Of a stretch of DNA of 5,199 bases, positions 1 to 5,199 are shown one piece after another. The DNA comes from Chthoniobacterales bacterium (GTDB lineage: Bacteria > Verrucomicrobiota > Verrucomicrobiia > Chthoniobacterales > UBA10450), in NCBI GenBank assembly GCA_013695905.1, contig JACCZQ010000207.1, forward strand, positions 1-5,199. Direction: 5' to 3'. The position numbers and the translations under genes are program-made. Each line of letters begins with the position of its first letter. Position 1 is the first letter of the stretch. The notes beneath the pieces were generated by a model. That model was not told the DNA's origin. It saw only the letters and a program-made list of their open reading frames with translations, and searched no databases.

Positions 1-394
1 CGAGGACGTGGTGATTCGTGTAGATGAAGCCGTCGGGCCGCACGATGAACCCGGAGCCTTCACTCTGCGCCGGCTGGAGGGAGCGGGGGAGGCGACGCGG
101 CGGCTGGTCGGGTTGATTCTGGAAGAGGAGGTCGTCGAGCGTGGGATTCTCGGCGGCGTCGCTGCTTTTCGTGACTTCGATGATGACAACGCTCGGCGCC
201 ACCACCTCGAAGACGCGGGTGAAGGCGCTGTTCAATTGGTGGACGACACTTTTGCCGGCTTCGGCGGCCTGGGGCGCGACGGTGGGGGTGGGGCCGGTCT
301 CCGGCTGGGAGAGCGGCTGGCCGGCAGGCTGCGCGAGGGCGAACGAGGCGCTGCCGAACGCCACCAGCAGGATGAGTTGGGCAAAGGAACGCAT
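1..394 (-). CDS. HtrA/DegP-like periplasmic serine protease, N-terminal part (cut by window edge)
   Basis: The reading frame is open from an ATG at 392-394 to the left edge, giving the first 131 residues. Residues 1-22 form a signal peptide: a short basic start, a hydrophobic core (LILLVAFGSASFALA), and a likely cut after ALA before QPAG. A proline-rich linker follows. Residues 55-75 (LNSAFTRVFEVVAPSVVIIEV) match the start of trypsin-like HtrA domains. Residues 112-131 hold the oxyanion-side strand SGFIVRPDGFIYTNHHVL, with the hallmark TNxHV, so H129 should be the catalytic histidine. The catalytic Asp and Ser and any PDZ domain would lie beyond the window. In the family, such proteins degrade or refold misfolded envelope proteins. 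An in-frame ATG six codons upstream (410-412) is an alternative start; neither has a clear Shine-Dalgarno. It diverges from the gene at 462. The fold is clear, but DegP, DegQ and DegS types cannot be told apart here. Confidence 0.88.
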   Translation of the reverse strand, partial: MRSFAQLILLVAFGSASFALAQPAGQPLSQPETGPTPTVAPQAAEAGKSVVHQLNSAFTRVFEVVAPSVVIIEVTKSSDAAENPTLDDLLFQNQPDQPPRRLPRSLQPAQSEGSGFIVRPDGFIYTNHHVL

Positions 395-461
395 GTCTGC
401 CGCTTTTGACATGCAGGAGTGTCGAACGTTCAACGGGCCGCGTCCACTGCGGGCGGTGTGA

Positions 462-1217
462 ATGGCTCTGGACGCGGCGGCGAAGCGATCTGAGGATGTG
501 GCGGTGAACACGACCCGGGCTGTGTTGCTCGTGTATCGCGAGGTGCAGGTGAAGCTGCGCACCGGCGGCTGGCGGCGGCGGCGTTTTCATCATCGCGCGA
601 GTGAACAGGAAATCGAGGACGCGGTGCATTCATTCCGCGGTCTGCCGGCGCTGGTGAGTGAGCTGACGAGCGGAGCAGCCGGCATGGAATACCGGATCGT
701 GGAGGTGGAGCGTGCGCTCACGTCATTGACGCAGGAAACGCCGGCACGTTTCTGGCCGTCGCCGCACGACACGCGGCCGGAGCTGAGCGAGTTTGCCGCG
801 CCGGGCACGTGTGACGCGGTGTTCGTGTTCTGGCCGCAGCGGGATTTCGCGAGGGGCAGTGCGATTCCCTGTGATGCGTGGGGGCTCGGCATGGGCGCGA
901 GCGATTGGTCGAATGGCGCCACGTACGCGGCGGTGGCGAACGCGCCGACGGCGGCATGGGAAGGTGAAGCGCGCGGCGAGGTTTGGCTGCACGAGTGGCT
1001 GCATGGCGTCTGCGCGCACTTCGAGACGCACGGCTACAGAATGCCGGAGCGAAACGCGGATGGCGCGGAGCTGCATGGCTACACCCGCTCGGCGACGCGC
1101 GGCTGGACGGATTACTACCGTGATCTTATGACCGGGCAGGTGCGGGACGGTGGAACGATGACTGGCATTCCGCTCGTGGCGTGGCGCGACGCGGCGGCGG
1201 CAGGACGTCTGGCATGA
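462..1217 (+). CDS. Uncharacterised protein with a zinc-metallopeptidase HExxH motif
   Basis: A 251-residue protein that I do not recognise as a named gene. The key feature is H177-E178-W179-L180-H181 in GEVWLHEWLHGVCAHF, a good HExxH zinc-peptidase motif. It is followed by conserved-looking polar and aromatic stretches (ADGAELHGY at 199-207, GWTDYYRDLMTG at 214-225) that could supply a third zinc ligand, such as H205 or E203. The middle part (ASDWSNGATYAAVANA, 146-161) looks like a structured core. No signal peptide is evident from the ATG at 462. A GTG at 504 (VNTTRAVLLVY) is a plausible alternative start because GAGG lies 8 bases before it and the recognisable fold seems to begin there. 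Its stop overlaps the start of the next gene (ATGA), so the two are probably co-translated. Peptidase activity is inferred from the motif only; a catalytically idle relative is possible. Confidence 0.75.
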   Translation: MALDAAAKRSEDVAVNTTRAVLLVYREVQVKLRTGGWRRRRFHHRASEQEIEDAVHSFRGLPALVSELTSGAAGMEYRIVEVERALTSLTQETPARFWPSPHDTRPELSEFAAPGTCDAVFVFWPQRDFARGSAIPCDAWGLGMGASDWSNGATYAAVANAPTAAWEGEARGEVWLHEWLHGVCAHFETHGYRMPERNADGAELHGYTRSATRGWTDYYRDLMTGQVRDGGTMTGIPLVAWRDAAAAGRLA

Positions 1218-2044
1218 CTGCGCGCGTGTCCCTGCTCGGTGTGGTGCTGTTGTTCCTGGGCAACAGCGGCGCTGCTTCTGGTGCGCAGGCGGTGTTCACA
1301 CGGGACGGGGCGCAGGTTTACGTCATCAGCGGGCCGAAGCGGGAGAAGCTGGAGCGCGTTGATCTCAATGAGCGGCGGATCAGTTCTGTCGCGTTACCGC
1401 CGTCAAAGGGAGAGGTGGTGCTGGTGGATCTCAGCATGGACGCGACGGGGCGGCTGTTGTTGATCACGCCTAACGAGTTGTGGCAGATGGAGGGCGCGGA
1501 ACAGAAGTGGACGAAGCTGCAGGCGCTCGAGCCGGGGGGGGCTACACCGCCGTCGCCGCGAATCGGAAAACGGGCGCGATTCTCCTGCTCTCGAATAAGG
1601 GAGAGGACTGGTGGCTGCTGGAGGAGGGGCAATCGCAGGCCGGGCCGGTGTTCGTGCGGAGGTATGACTCACCGCATTGGCGGTACCCGGTGTTCGATGA
1701 GGAGGGGCGGCTGTTTGTCGCCTACGAAGCGGATCTGTGGTGCGGCCGGATCGAGCGGGGCAACTTCGAGGAGAAGCTCTCGCTGACGGCGGAACGATGT
1801 GCGCCTTTGGCATATCTGGAGACGGAGAACTCCACGCCGGGCGGATGGTGCGGAGGAGCCGGAGGTGGAGAGCCGCTACGCGAGGCTGGCGAAGCTGTTC
1901 GGCTCGATCGAATCCCTCTACGACGGCTCCGCGGAGGCGATCTGTGTCTCGCCAGATGGTGCTCGGGTTTACGTCATGCAGGGCGGCGCCTACCACTACC
2001 TCGTCGAGGGGGGAGAGCTGACGCGGCTCAAGCTGGAGCGGTGA
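1214..2044 (+). pseudogene. Secreted propeller-like protein, interrupted by two compensating frame changes
   Basis: The start is the ATG at 1214, which overlaps the previous stop as ATGA. The first residues (MTARVSLLGVVLLFLGNSG, then AASGA before QAVF) are a clear signal peptide. The body has blade-like repeats of the kind seen in WD40/YVTN beta-propellers: FTRDGAQVYVISG near the start, MDATGRLLLITPNELW, FDEEGRLFVAYEADLW, and VSPDGARVYVMQGGAYHYL near the end. The sensible protein changes frame twice. At the eight-G run 1534-1541 it moves by -1 (from EPGG to YTAVAANRKTG). Near 1837-1843 it moves back by +1 (from TENSTP to ADGAEEPEVESRY). Read without correction, translation stops at 1784-1786. 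Because the shifts cancel, the span is 831 bases, equal to 276 codons plus a TGA stop at 2042-2044. It could be a true pseudogene, a slippage-regulated gene, or an intact gene carrying two sequence errors. The function is unknown; export and a partnership with the upstream gene are inferred. Confidence 0.7.
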
Positions 2045-2126
2045 TAAAACGCAGCTGGTGGCATCGCGCTGCGCGTATGAATCGAATAGGAGGTGCGGCG
2101 GTGCGTCACATGCTCCGGCGCCTCCG

Positions 2127-2154
2127 TTGACACGATAGTTAACGACGTTAAGCT
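2127..2154 (+). promoter_or_regulatory. Candidate promoter for the lysine aminomutase gene, with an internal palindrome
   Basis: A perfect TTGACA (2127-2132) is followed after 16 bases by TAAGCT (2149-2154), a weak -10 box with three of six consensus bases. Between them lies the near-perfect palindrome TTAACG-A-CGTTAA (2139-2151), which overlaps the proposed -10 box and could be an operator. The gene starts at 2173, so the untranslated leader would be short, and no Shine-Dalgarno is seen before that ATG. This is prediction from sequence alone. Confidence 0.35.
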
Positions 2155-2172
2155 TTTTTCCCACACACTAGA

Positions 2173-3381
2173 ATGGTCAATCTCGCTACAGCACAATCCG
2201 ACGGCAAACAGTTCGTCTCACACGCGCCCGGCTTTTGGCCGCAGGTGCCGGCGGAGCTGTGGAATGATTGGAGGTGGCAGCTGAAAAACCGCGTCACCAC
2301 ATTGGCGCAACTCGAGCAGCATCTGCAGCTCTCCGATGACGAGCGTAATGGCGTGCTGCTCTCCGGCACGAAGCTGGCGCTGGCCGTCACGCCGCATTTT
2401 TTCAATCTCATCGAGCGGGATAATCCCGACTGCCCGATCCGGCGGCAGGTGATCCCGCGGGTGGAGGAATCCTGGACCTCGCCGTATGAAATGGCGGACC
2501 CGTGCGGTGAAGATTCGCACATGCCGGTGCCGGGGTTGGTGCATCGCTACCCGGATCGCGTGCTGTTCCTGGTGACGGATCGTTGCGCGAGCTACTGCCG
2601 TTATTGCACCCGCAGCCGCGTGGTGAGCGGAGTAGGCGAGCAGGAGCTGCACACGGAATTCGATGCCGTTTACAAGTATCTCGAAGAACATACCGAGGTG
2701 CGTGATGTGCTGCTTTCCGGCGGCGACGCGCTCCTCTTTAGCGATAATAAGCTGGAGCAGATCCTCAGCCGGTTGCGAGCGATTCCGCATATCGAGTTTC
2801 TCCGCATCGGCACCCGGGTGCCGATTTTCCTGCCGCAACGGATCACGCCGGAGCTTTGCCAGATGCTGCAAAAGTACCACCCGCTCTGGATGAGTGTGCA
2901 CGTGAATCATCCGCGCGAGCTCACCACCGAGGTGAAGGCGGCGCTGGAGCGGTTGACGAATCACGGCATCCCGCTGGGGAACCAGAGCGTGCTGCTGAAG
3001 GGCGTGAACGACGACCTCGACACTATGAAGACGCTCGTGCACAAGCTGCTGATGTGCCGGGTGCGGCCGTATTACGTTTACCAGTGCGATCTGATCACCG
3101 GCTCGTCGCACTTGCGTTCGTCGGTCGCGAAAGGGATCGAAATCATCGAGGGGCTGCGGGGCCACACCACCGGGTATGGCGTGCCGCAGTTCGTGATCGA
3201 TGCGCCGGGTGGCGGCGGCAAGGTGCCGATCAATCCCGGTTACGTGCTCTACCACGACAACGAGAAGATCGTGATCCGGAATTACGAAGGGCAGATTTTC
3301 GAGTATCCCGAGACCGCCGCCGACCAGCAGGTGCAGTTCGCACCCGCGCGGGAATATCACGACGAGTATCTCTACTCCTAA
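2173..3381 (+). CDS. kamA: Lysine 2,3-aminomutase (radical SAM, PLP-dependent)
   Basis: A 402-residue cytoplasmic enzyme expected to convert L-lysine to L-beta-lysine using a 4Fe-4S cluster, S-adenosylmethionine and pyridoxal phosphate. The N-terminal LWNDWRWQLKNRVTTLAQLE (29-48) is typical of the family. The radical-SAM cluster motif is C138-x3-C142-x2-C145, followed by R147. The SAM-contact motif SGGD is at 182-185. The PLP lysine is K350 in DAPGGGGK. The two aspartates that hold the substrate's side-chain amine, D306 (YQCDL) and D343, are present. As I recall the Clostridium subterminale enzyme (C125, D293, D330, K337), all of these sit at a constant offset of +13. Glutamate 2,3-aminomutases replace those aspartates, so lysine is the likelier substrate. 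The C-terminal region after the barrel separates it from the shorter EpmB. No cysteine occurs after C305, so the C-terminal zinc site of the clostridial enzyme seems absent. The usual neighbour ablB (beta-lysine acetyltransferase) is not in the window. The ATG at 2173 has no obvious ribosome binding site. Confidence 0.93.
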   Translation: MVNLATAQSDGKQFVSHAPGFWPQVPAELWNDWRWQLKNRVTTLAQLEQHLQLSDDERNGVLLSGTKLALAVTPHFFNLIERDNPDCPIRRQVIPRVEESWTSPYEMADPCGEDSHMPVPGLVHRYPDRVLFLVTDRCASYCRYCTRSRVVSGVGEQELHTEFDAVYKYLEEHTEVRDVLLSGGDALLFSDNKLEQILSRLRAIPHIEFLRIGTRVPIFLPQRITPELCQMLQKYHPLWMSVHVNHPRELTTEVKAALERLTNHGIPLGNQSVLLKGVNDDLDTMKTLVHKLLMCRVRPYYVYQCDLITGSSHLRSSVAKGIEIIEGLRGHTTGYGVPQFVIDAPGGGGKVPINPGYVLYHDNEKIVIRNYEGQIFEYPETAADQQVQFAPAREYHDEYLYS

Positions 3382-3979
3382 CCAGAAAGTCGCTCGCGCT
3401 GTATGAGCAGATGGCAGCGCGAGATGTGAATGACCTCAACGCGCGCCGAGACCTCGCGCAAAGCTATCGCAACATGGCGAAAGTGCTCTCCGCGAACAAA
3501 GACATCGCTGGCGCGATCGAGTTCAATAGCAAGGCGCTGGCGATCTTTTTCAGGAGCTGGTCCCCAAGGATCAGTCGAATGCGTTTCTCCGGCGGCAGCT
3601 TGCGCTGACACATCAGCGCCAAAGCATGTTCCTCGCCGAAGCGGCCTGCCTCGAGGAAGCGACGGAACAGGCGCAGCAAGCTGTCATCGTGGGCGAAGCC
3701 TTGCTTGTCTCCGACGTGAACAATGCCACCGCCGCAAACACGCACGCGCTCTCCATGGCACAGCTCGGCAGGTGCCATCTTCTGGCCGCCACCTCTCCGA
3801 AGACCGAGGCGACCAAGCGAGGGGAACACTTGCGCGACGCGAAGAGCGCCTATCAGCGCAGCCTGGAGATCTGGATTGCGCTGCGCGATCGCGGCGCATT
3901 GAGCGGTGCGGATGCTGGTAAGATTGATGAAGCCACTCGCTCAATCGCGCTTTGTGAGGCCGAGCTGGCGCGGCCGTAA
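3382..3979 (+). pseudogene. Truncated, frameshifted TPR C-terminal remnant, probably of a Ser/Thr protein kinase
   Basis: Coding-like sequence starts directly after the kamA stop, in another frame, with KSLALYEQMAARDVNDLNAR and then RRDLAQSYRNMAKVLSANKD. After AIEFNSKALAIF the frame breaks at the five-T run 3546-3550. The sensible protein continues as QELVPKDQSNAFLRRQLALT and runs, through AYQRSLEIWIALRDRGALSG, to a TAA at 3977-3979. The alternating helical pairs with ALA/AxxxA spacing are TPR repeats. This tail resembles the C-terminal TPR region of large membrane Ser/Thr kinases common in Verrucomicrobiota and Acidobacteriota. No kinase domain, membrane segment or credible start precedes it: the first in-frame ATG (3411) lacks a ribosome binding site and lies inside a repeat. 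It therefore looks like the 3' end of a gene lost by rearrangement. The frame break might be one missing T from sequencing, but the missing 5' end is independent of that. Kinase origin is inferred from resemblance. Confidence 0.7.
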
Positions 3980-4063
3980 GAACACCAATCTTGACTCCAG
4001 AACATGGTCTGCGTCAGCTTTGCGATCAGCCCGCAGACGATCACGAGGAAGAAGAGGGCTGTT

Positions 4064-4915
4064 TTAGCGCGGAGACTTCAGGCGCCGCCGGCGCAGCGCG
4101 GCTACGAGCGGGATAGTCCCCGCGAGAAGGAACATAACCGTGGCCGGTTCCGGCACCGGCTCGCCGTAGATGAAATCATCCATCACGACGAGGTCCCGCG
4201 TCGTTCCGTTATCGGTCACGCCGGCTGCCAGGACCGCGTTACCCAAAGTGATTCGGACCCGTGCGATCGTCGGGGTGGCAAACGAGATGCCGAGAAAGGA
4301 AAAAGTTTCAGAACCAAGAGTCGCCGGGACAAAGAAAGTGCCGAGCGAAACATTCGCGCTGTTAAAGAGCTGAATGGAAGTGGTGTTGGCCACATCCACA
4401 TCCGTGAAGACCGCGCCGAAACCGGTAGTCAGAGCGGGCGTGTTCGTCCCCGGGACGAAAAAAATCACGTCCATGATGTTGCTTCCGAGGGGAGTGAAAA
4501 GGCGTTGTGGACTGAAAGTGCCAAAGGTGCCCGGGTAACTCGCATCGATATTACCAAACTCGATCGGCACCCCATCCGCGGCCGAGCCGCTTACCTGGAA
4601 ACCACTTCCGGGAGTTGAAAAAACGGCGCCGCGTGGCGAGTTCACATTAAAGAAATTAGCCGGCAAATTATTCGGCGCCGAGAATCCTGCGGGAACTCCA
4701 TCCCAGTTGATTTCGCGGCGCATTCCTCCGAAGGAACCATTCGCCCCCGGAACAGTGCCTCCGCCGAGATCGACGCGGAATTGATCGCGCGCCGCAGTGA
4801 TGCTGGCGGCGTCCACGCCTGTAGCGGAACGAACCAACTGCGCCTGAGTGAGCGATGAGGTCAGGAAGAGAATCGCGGAGAGCGCGACCCACCGATTAAA
4901 ACGAAACGTATTCAT
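4064..4915 (-). CDS. PEP-CTERM sorting domain surface protein
   Basis: A 283-residue exported protein. Residues 1-25 are a signal peptide (NRWVALSAILFLTSSLTQA, probable cut before Q26). The mature part is rich in Gly, Phe and Asn, with beta-strand character and stretches such as RREINWDGVPAGFSAPNNLP (67-86), FFNVNSPRGAVFSTPGSGF (88-106) and GFGAVFTDVDV (165-175), which recur in an uncharacterised family of PEP-CTERM proteins. The C-terminus is the full sorting signal: VPEP (254-257), a hydrophobic segment ATVMFLLAGTIPLVAAL (258-274) and a basic RRRR tail (275-278). Exosortase is known to process such proteins at the envelope, often in organisms that make exopolysaccharide. The start is set by a strong AGGAG 7 bases upstream; a longer reading from 4978 would add 21 residues without a ribosome binding site and spoil the signal peptide. 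It is a single gene facing the kinase remnant. No exosortase is in the window. The specific function is unknown. Confidence 0.9.
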   Translation of the reverse strand: MNTFRFNRWVALSAILFLTSSLTQAQLVRSATGVDAASITAARDQFRVDLGGGTVPGANGSFGGMRREINWDGVPAGFSAPNNLPANFFNVNSPRGAVFSTPGSGFQVSGSAADGVPIEFGNIDASYPGTFGTFSPQRLFTPLGSNIMDVIFFVPGTNTPALTTGFGAVFTDVDVANTTSIQLFNSANVSLGTFFVPATLGSETFSFLGISFATPTIARVRITLGNAVLAAGVTDNGTTRDLVVMDDFIYGEPVPEPATVMFLLAGTIPLVAALRRRRLKSPR

Positions 4916-4922
4916 CCAAGAT

Positions 4923-4927
4923 CTCCT
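4923..4927 (-). promoter_or_regulatory. Ribosome binding site of the PEP-CTERM gene
   Basis: On the minus strand the leader reads AAAAGGAGATCTTGG directly before ATG. The AGGAG core is 7 bases from the start codon. It fixes the start at 4915 rather than at the upstream in-frame ATG at 4978, and it is the strongest gene-linked Shine-Dalgarno in the window. Confidence 0.8.
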
Positions 4928-4948
4928 TTTGTTGAGTGCCTGGTGCGC

Positions 4949-4978
4949 ATGGTAGGCAGCGCGCATCGATCGGGTCAA
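4949..4978 (-). promoter_or_regulatory. Candidate promoter of the PEP-CTERM gene
   Basis: On the minus strand, TTGACC (plus-strand 4973-4978) and TACCAT (4949-4954) are separated by 18 bases. They match five and four of the six consensus bases of a housekeeping sigma promoter. Transcription would begin near 4942, leaving a leader of about 27 bases that contains the ribosome binding site. A five-base hairpin, CTGGT-TTT-ACCAG (4981-4993), lies just upstream of the -35 box. There is no experimental support. Confidence 0.4.
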
Positions 4979-5051
4979 CTCTGGTTTTACCAGGACGACG
5001 GCGCGGGCCTACAGCGCGCTGGCCACCGCGGGAGAAAGTGCATGACACGCT

Positions 5052-5197
5052 CTAGCAGCCTGTCGGACTTAGAAAACACGACGCTCTACAATCGCCTATA
5101 AATCGTTTTGTTTTTTGGCGAGGTAGTTTTGATGGTCAAAAAGGTCGAAAAACGAGCGATTTTCGACCCAAAATGCCAAAGTCCGACAGGCTCCTAG
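5052..5197. mobile_element. MITE-like non-autonomous element with CTAG target duplication
   Basis: A 138-base element (5056-5193) is bounded by terminal inverted repeats: CAGCCTGTCGGACTT (5056-5070) and the reverse complement of AAGTCCGACAGGCTC (5179-5193). They match at 14 of 15 positions and differ only at the outermost base. Each end is flanked by CTAG (5052-5055 and 5194-5197), which fits a four-base target duplication. CTAG or YTAR duplications are known for IS5- and IS701-type transposases, so the element may be mobilised by such an enzyme from elsewhere. The interior is AT-rich compared with the surroundings, has no credible coding frame, and holds a hairpin near the right end. It could instead be the remnant of a longer insertion sequence. 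Confidence 0.65.
5143..5168. repeat. Perfect inverted repeat (hairpin) inside the MITE-like element
   Basis: GGTCGAAAA (5143-5151) and TTTTCGACC (5160-5168) are perfect reverse complements around an eight-base loop, ACGAGCGA. The hairpin lies 10 bases inside the right terminal repeat. It could be a subterminal transposase-binding or transcript-folding element. It has no left-end copy, which makes the element asymmetric. Confidence 0.7.
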
Positions 5198-5199
5198 GC

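Noticed and set aside
8..409. Open frame on the plus strand across the left end
   Set aside because: It lies antisense to the HtrA-like gene, whose minus-strand product has a signal peptide and the TNHHV motif. The plus-strand product is low-complexity Gly/Arg/Glu sequence.
424..431. GAACGTTC palindrome as an SOS/LexA box
   Set aside because: The GAAC and GTTC halves resemble the Gram-positive site but lack the four-base spacer.
406..434. TTGACA (406-411) in the gap between the divergent protease and HEWLH genes as a promoter
   Set aside because: No acceptable -10 box lies 16-18 bases downstream (best TTCAAC), so the hexamer alone is not enough. The gap must still hold promoters in both directions.
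2050..2073. CGCAGC ... GCTGCG hairpin after the propeller gene as a terminator
   Set aside because: A six-base stem with a 12-base loop and no following T run is too weak to call.
2218..3360. Long minus-strand open frame of 380 codons
   Set aside because: It is the antisense shadow of kamA. The product is His/Arg-rich with no recognisable domain, as expected from GC-rich codon bias.
4007..4038. Inverted repeat GTCTGCG ... CGCAGAC as a possible terminator between the convergent genes
   Set aside because: The seven-base stem is exact, but the 18-base loop is long and no T run follows on either strand.
3853..4044. Minus-strand frame beginning with a hydrophobic stretch (VIVCGLIAKLTQTMFW)
   Set aside because: The hydrophobic part is suggestive, but it has no ribosome binding site, starts at GTG, and soon runs antisense through the TPR remnant. 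Probably chance.
5010..5036. Sigma-54 type promoter (TGGCC...CTGTA) upstream of the PEP-CTERM gene on the minus strand
   Set aside because: The GC of the -12 element is missing at the required spacing.

Overview
The window is a 5.2 kb piece of a GC-rich Gram-negative chromosome. A PEP-CTERM surface protein, a periplasmic HtrA-type protease, a KamA-type lysine 2,3-aminomutase and the TPR tail of a Ser/Thr-kinase-like protein together point to Verrucomicrobiota, possibly the soil Chthoniobacterales group. Acidobacteriota is a second possibility. This placement is inference from gene content and protein style; no rRNA or marker gene is present.

Layout: (1) 1-394, minus strand: the 5' part of an HtrA/DegP-like serine protease gene that runs off the left edge; its signal peptide and catalytic histidine are visible. 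(2) 462-2044, plus strand, divergent from the protease after a 67 bp gap: a two-gene unit. The first gene encodes an uncharacterised protein with a zinc-metallopeptidase HEWLH motif. The second overlaps it by ATGA and encodes a secreted propeller-like protein broken by two opposite single-base frame changes. (3) 2127-3381, plus strand: a promoter-like region and a full-length kamA-type gene with every key catalytic residue checked. (4) 3382-3979, plus strand: a 5'-truncated and frameshifted TPR remnant that starts right after the kamA stop codon. (5) 4064-4978, minus strand: a complete PEP-CTERM exosortase-substrate gene with a strong ribosome binding site and a plausible promoter. (6) 5052-5197: a 138 bp non-autonomous, MITE-like element with 15 bp terminal inverted repeats and a CTAG target duplication.

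The genes do not form one pathway. The protease, the propeller protein and the PEP-CTERM protein are exported. KamA is a cytoplasmic radical-SAM enzyme whose usual acetyltransferase partner for making N-epsilon-acetyl-beta-lysine is not in view. Three reading-frame breaks occur, two of them in or at homopolymer runs, so some may be sequence errors rather than real gene decay. I see no clear new defence or biosynthetic system. The least-explained part is the metallopeptidase-like/propeller gene pair.
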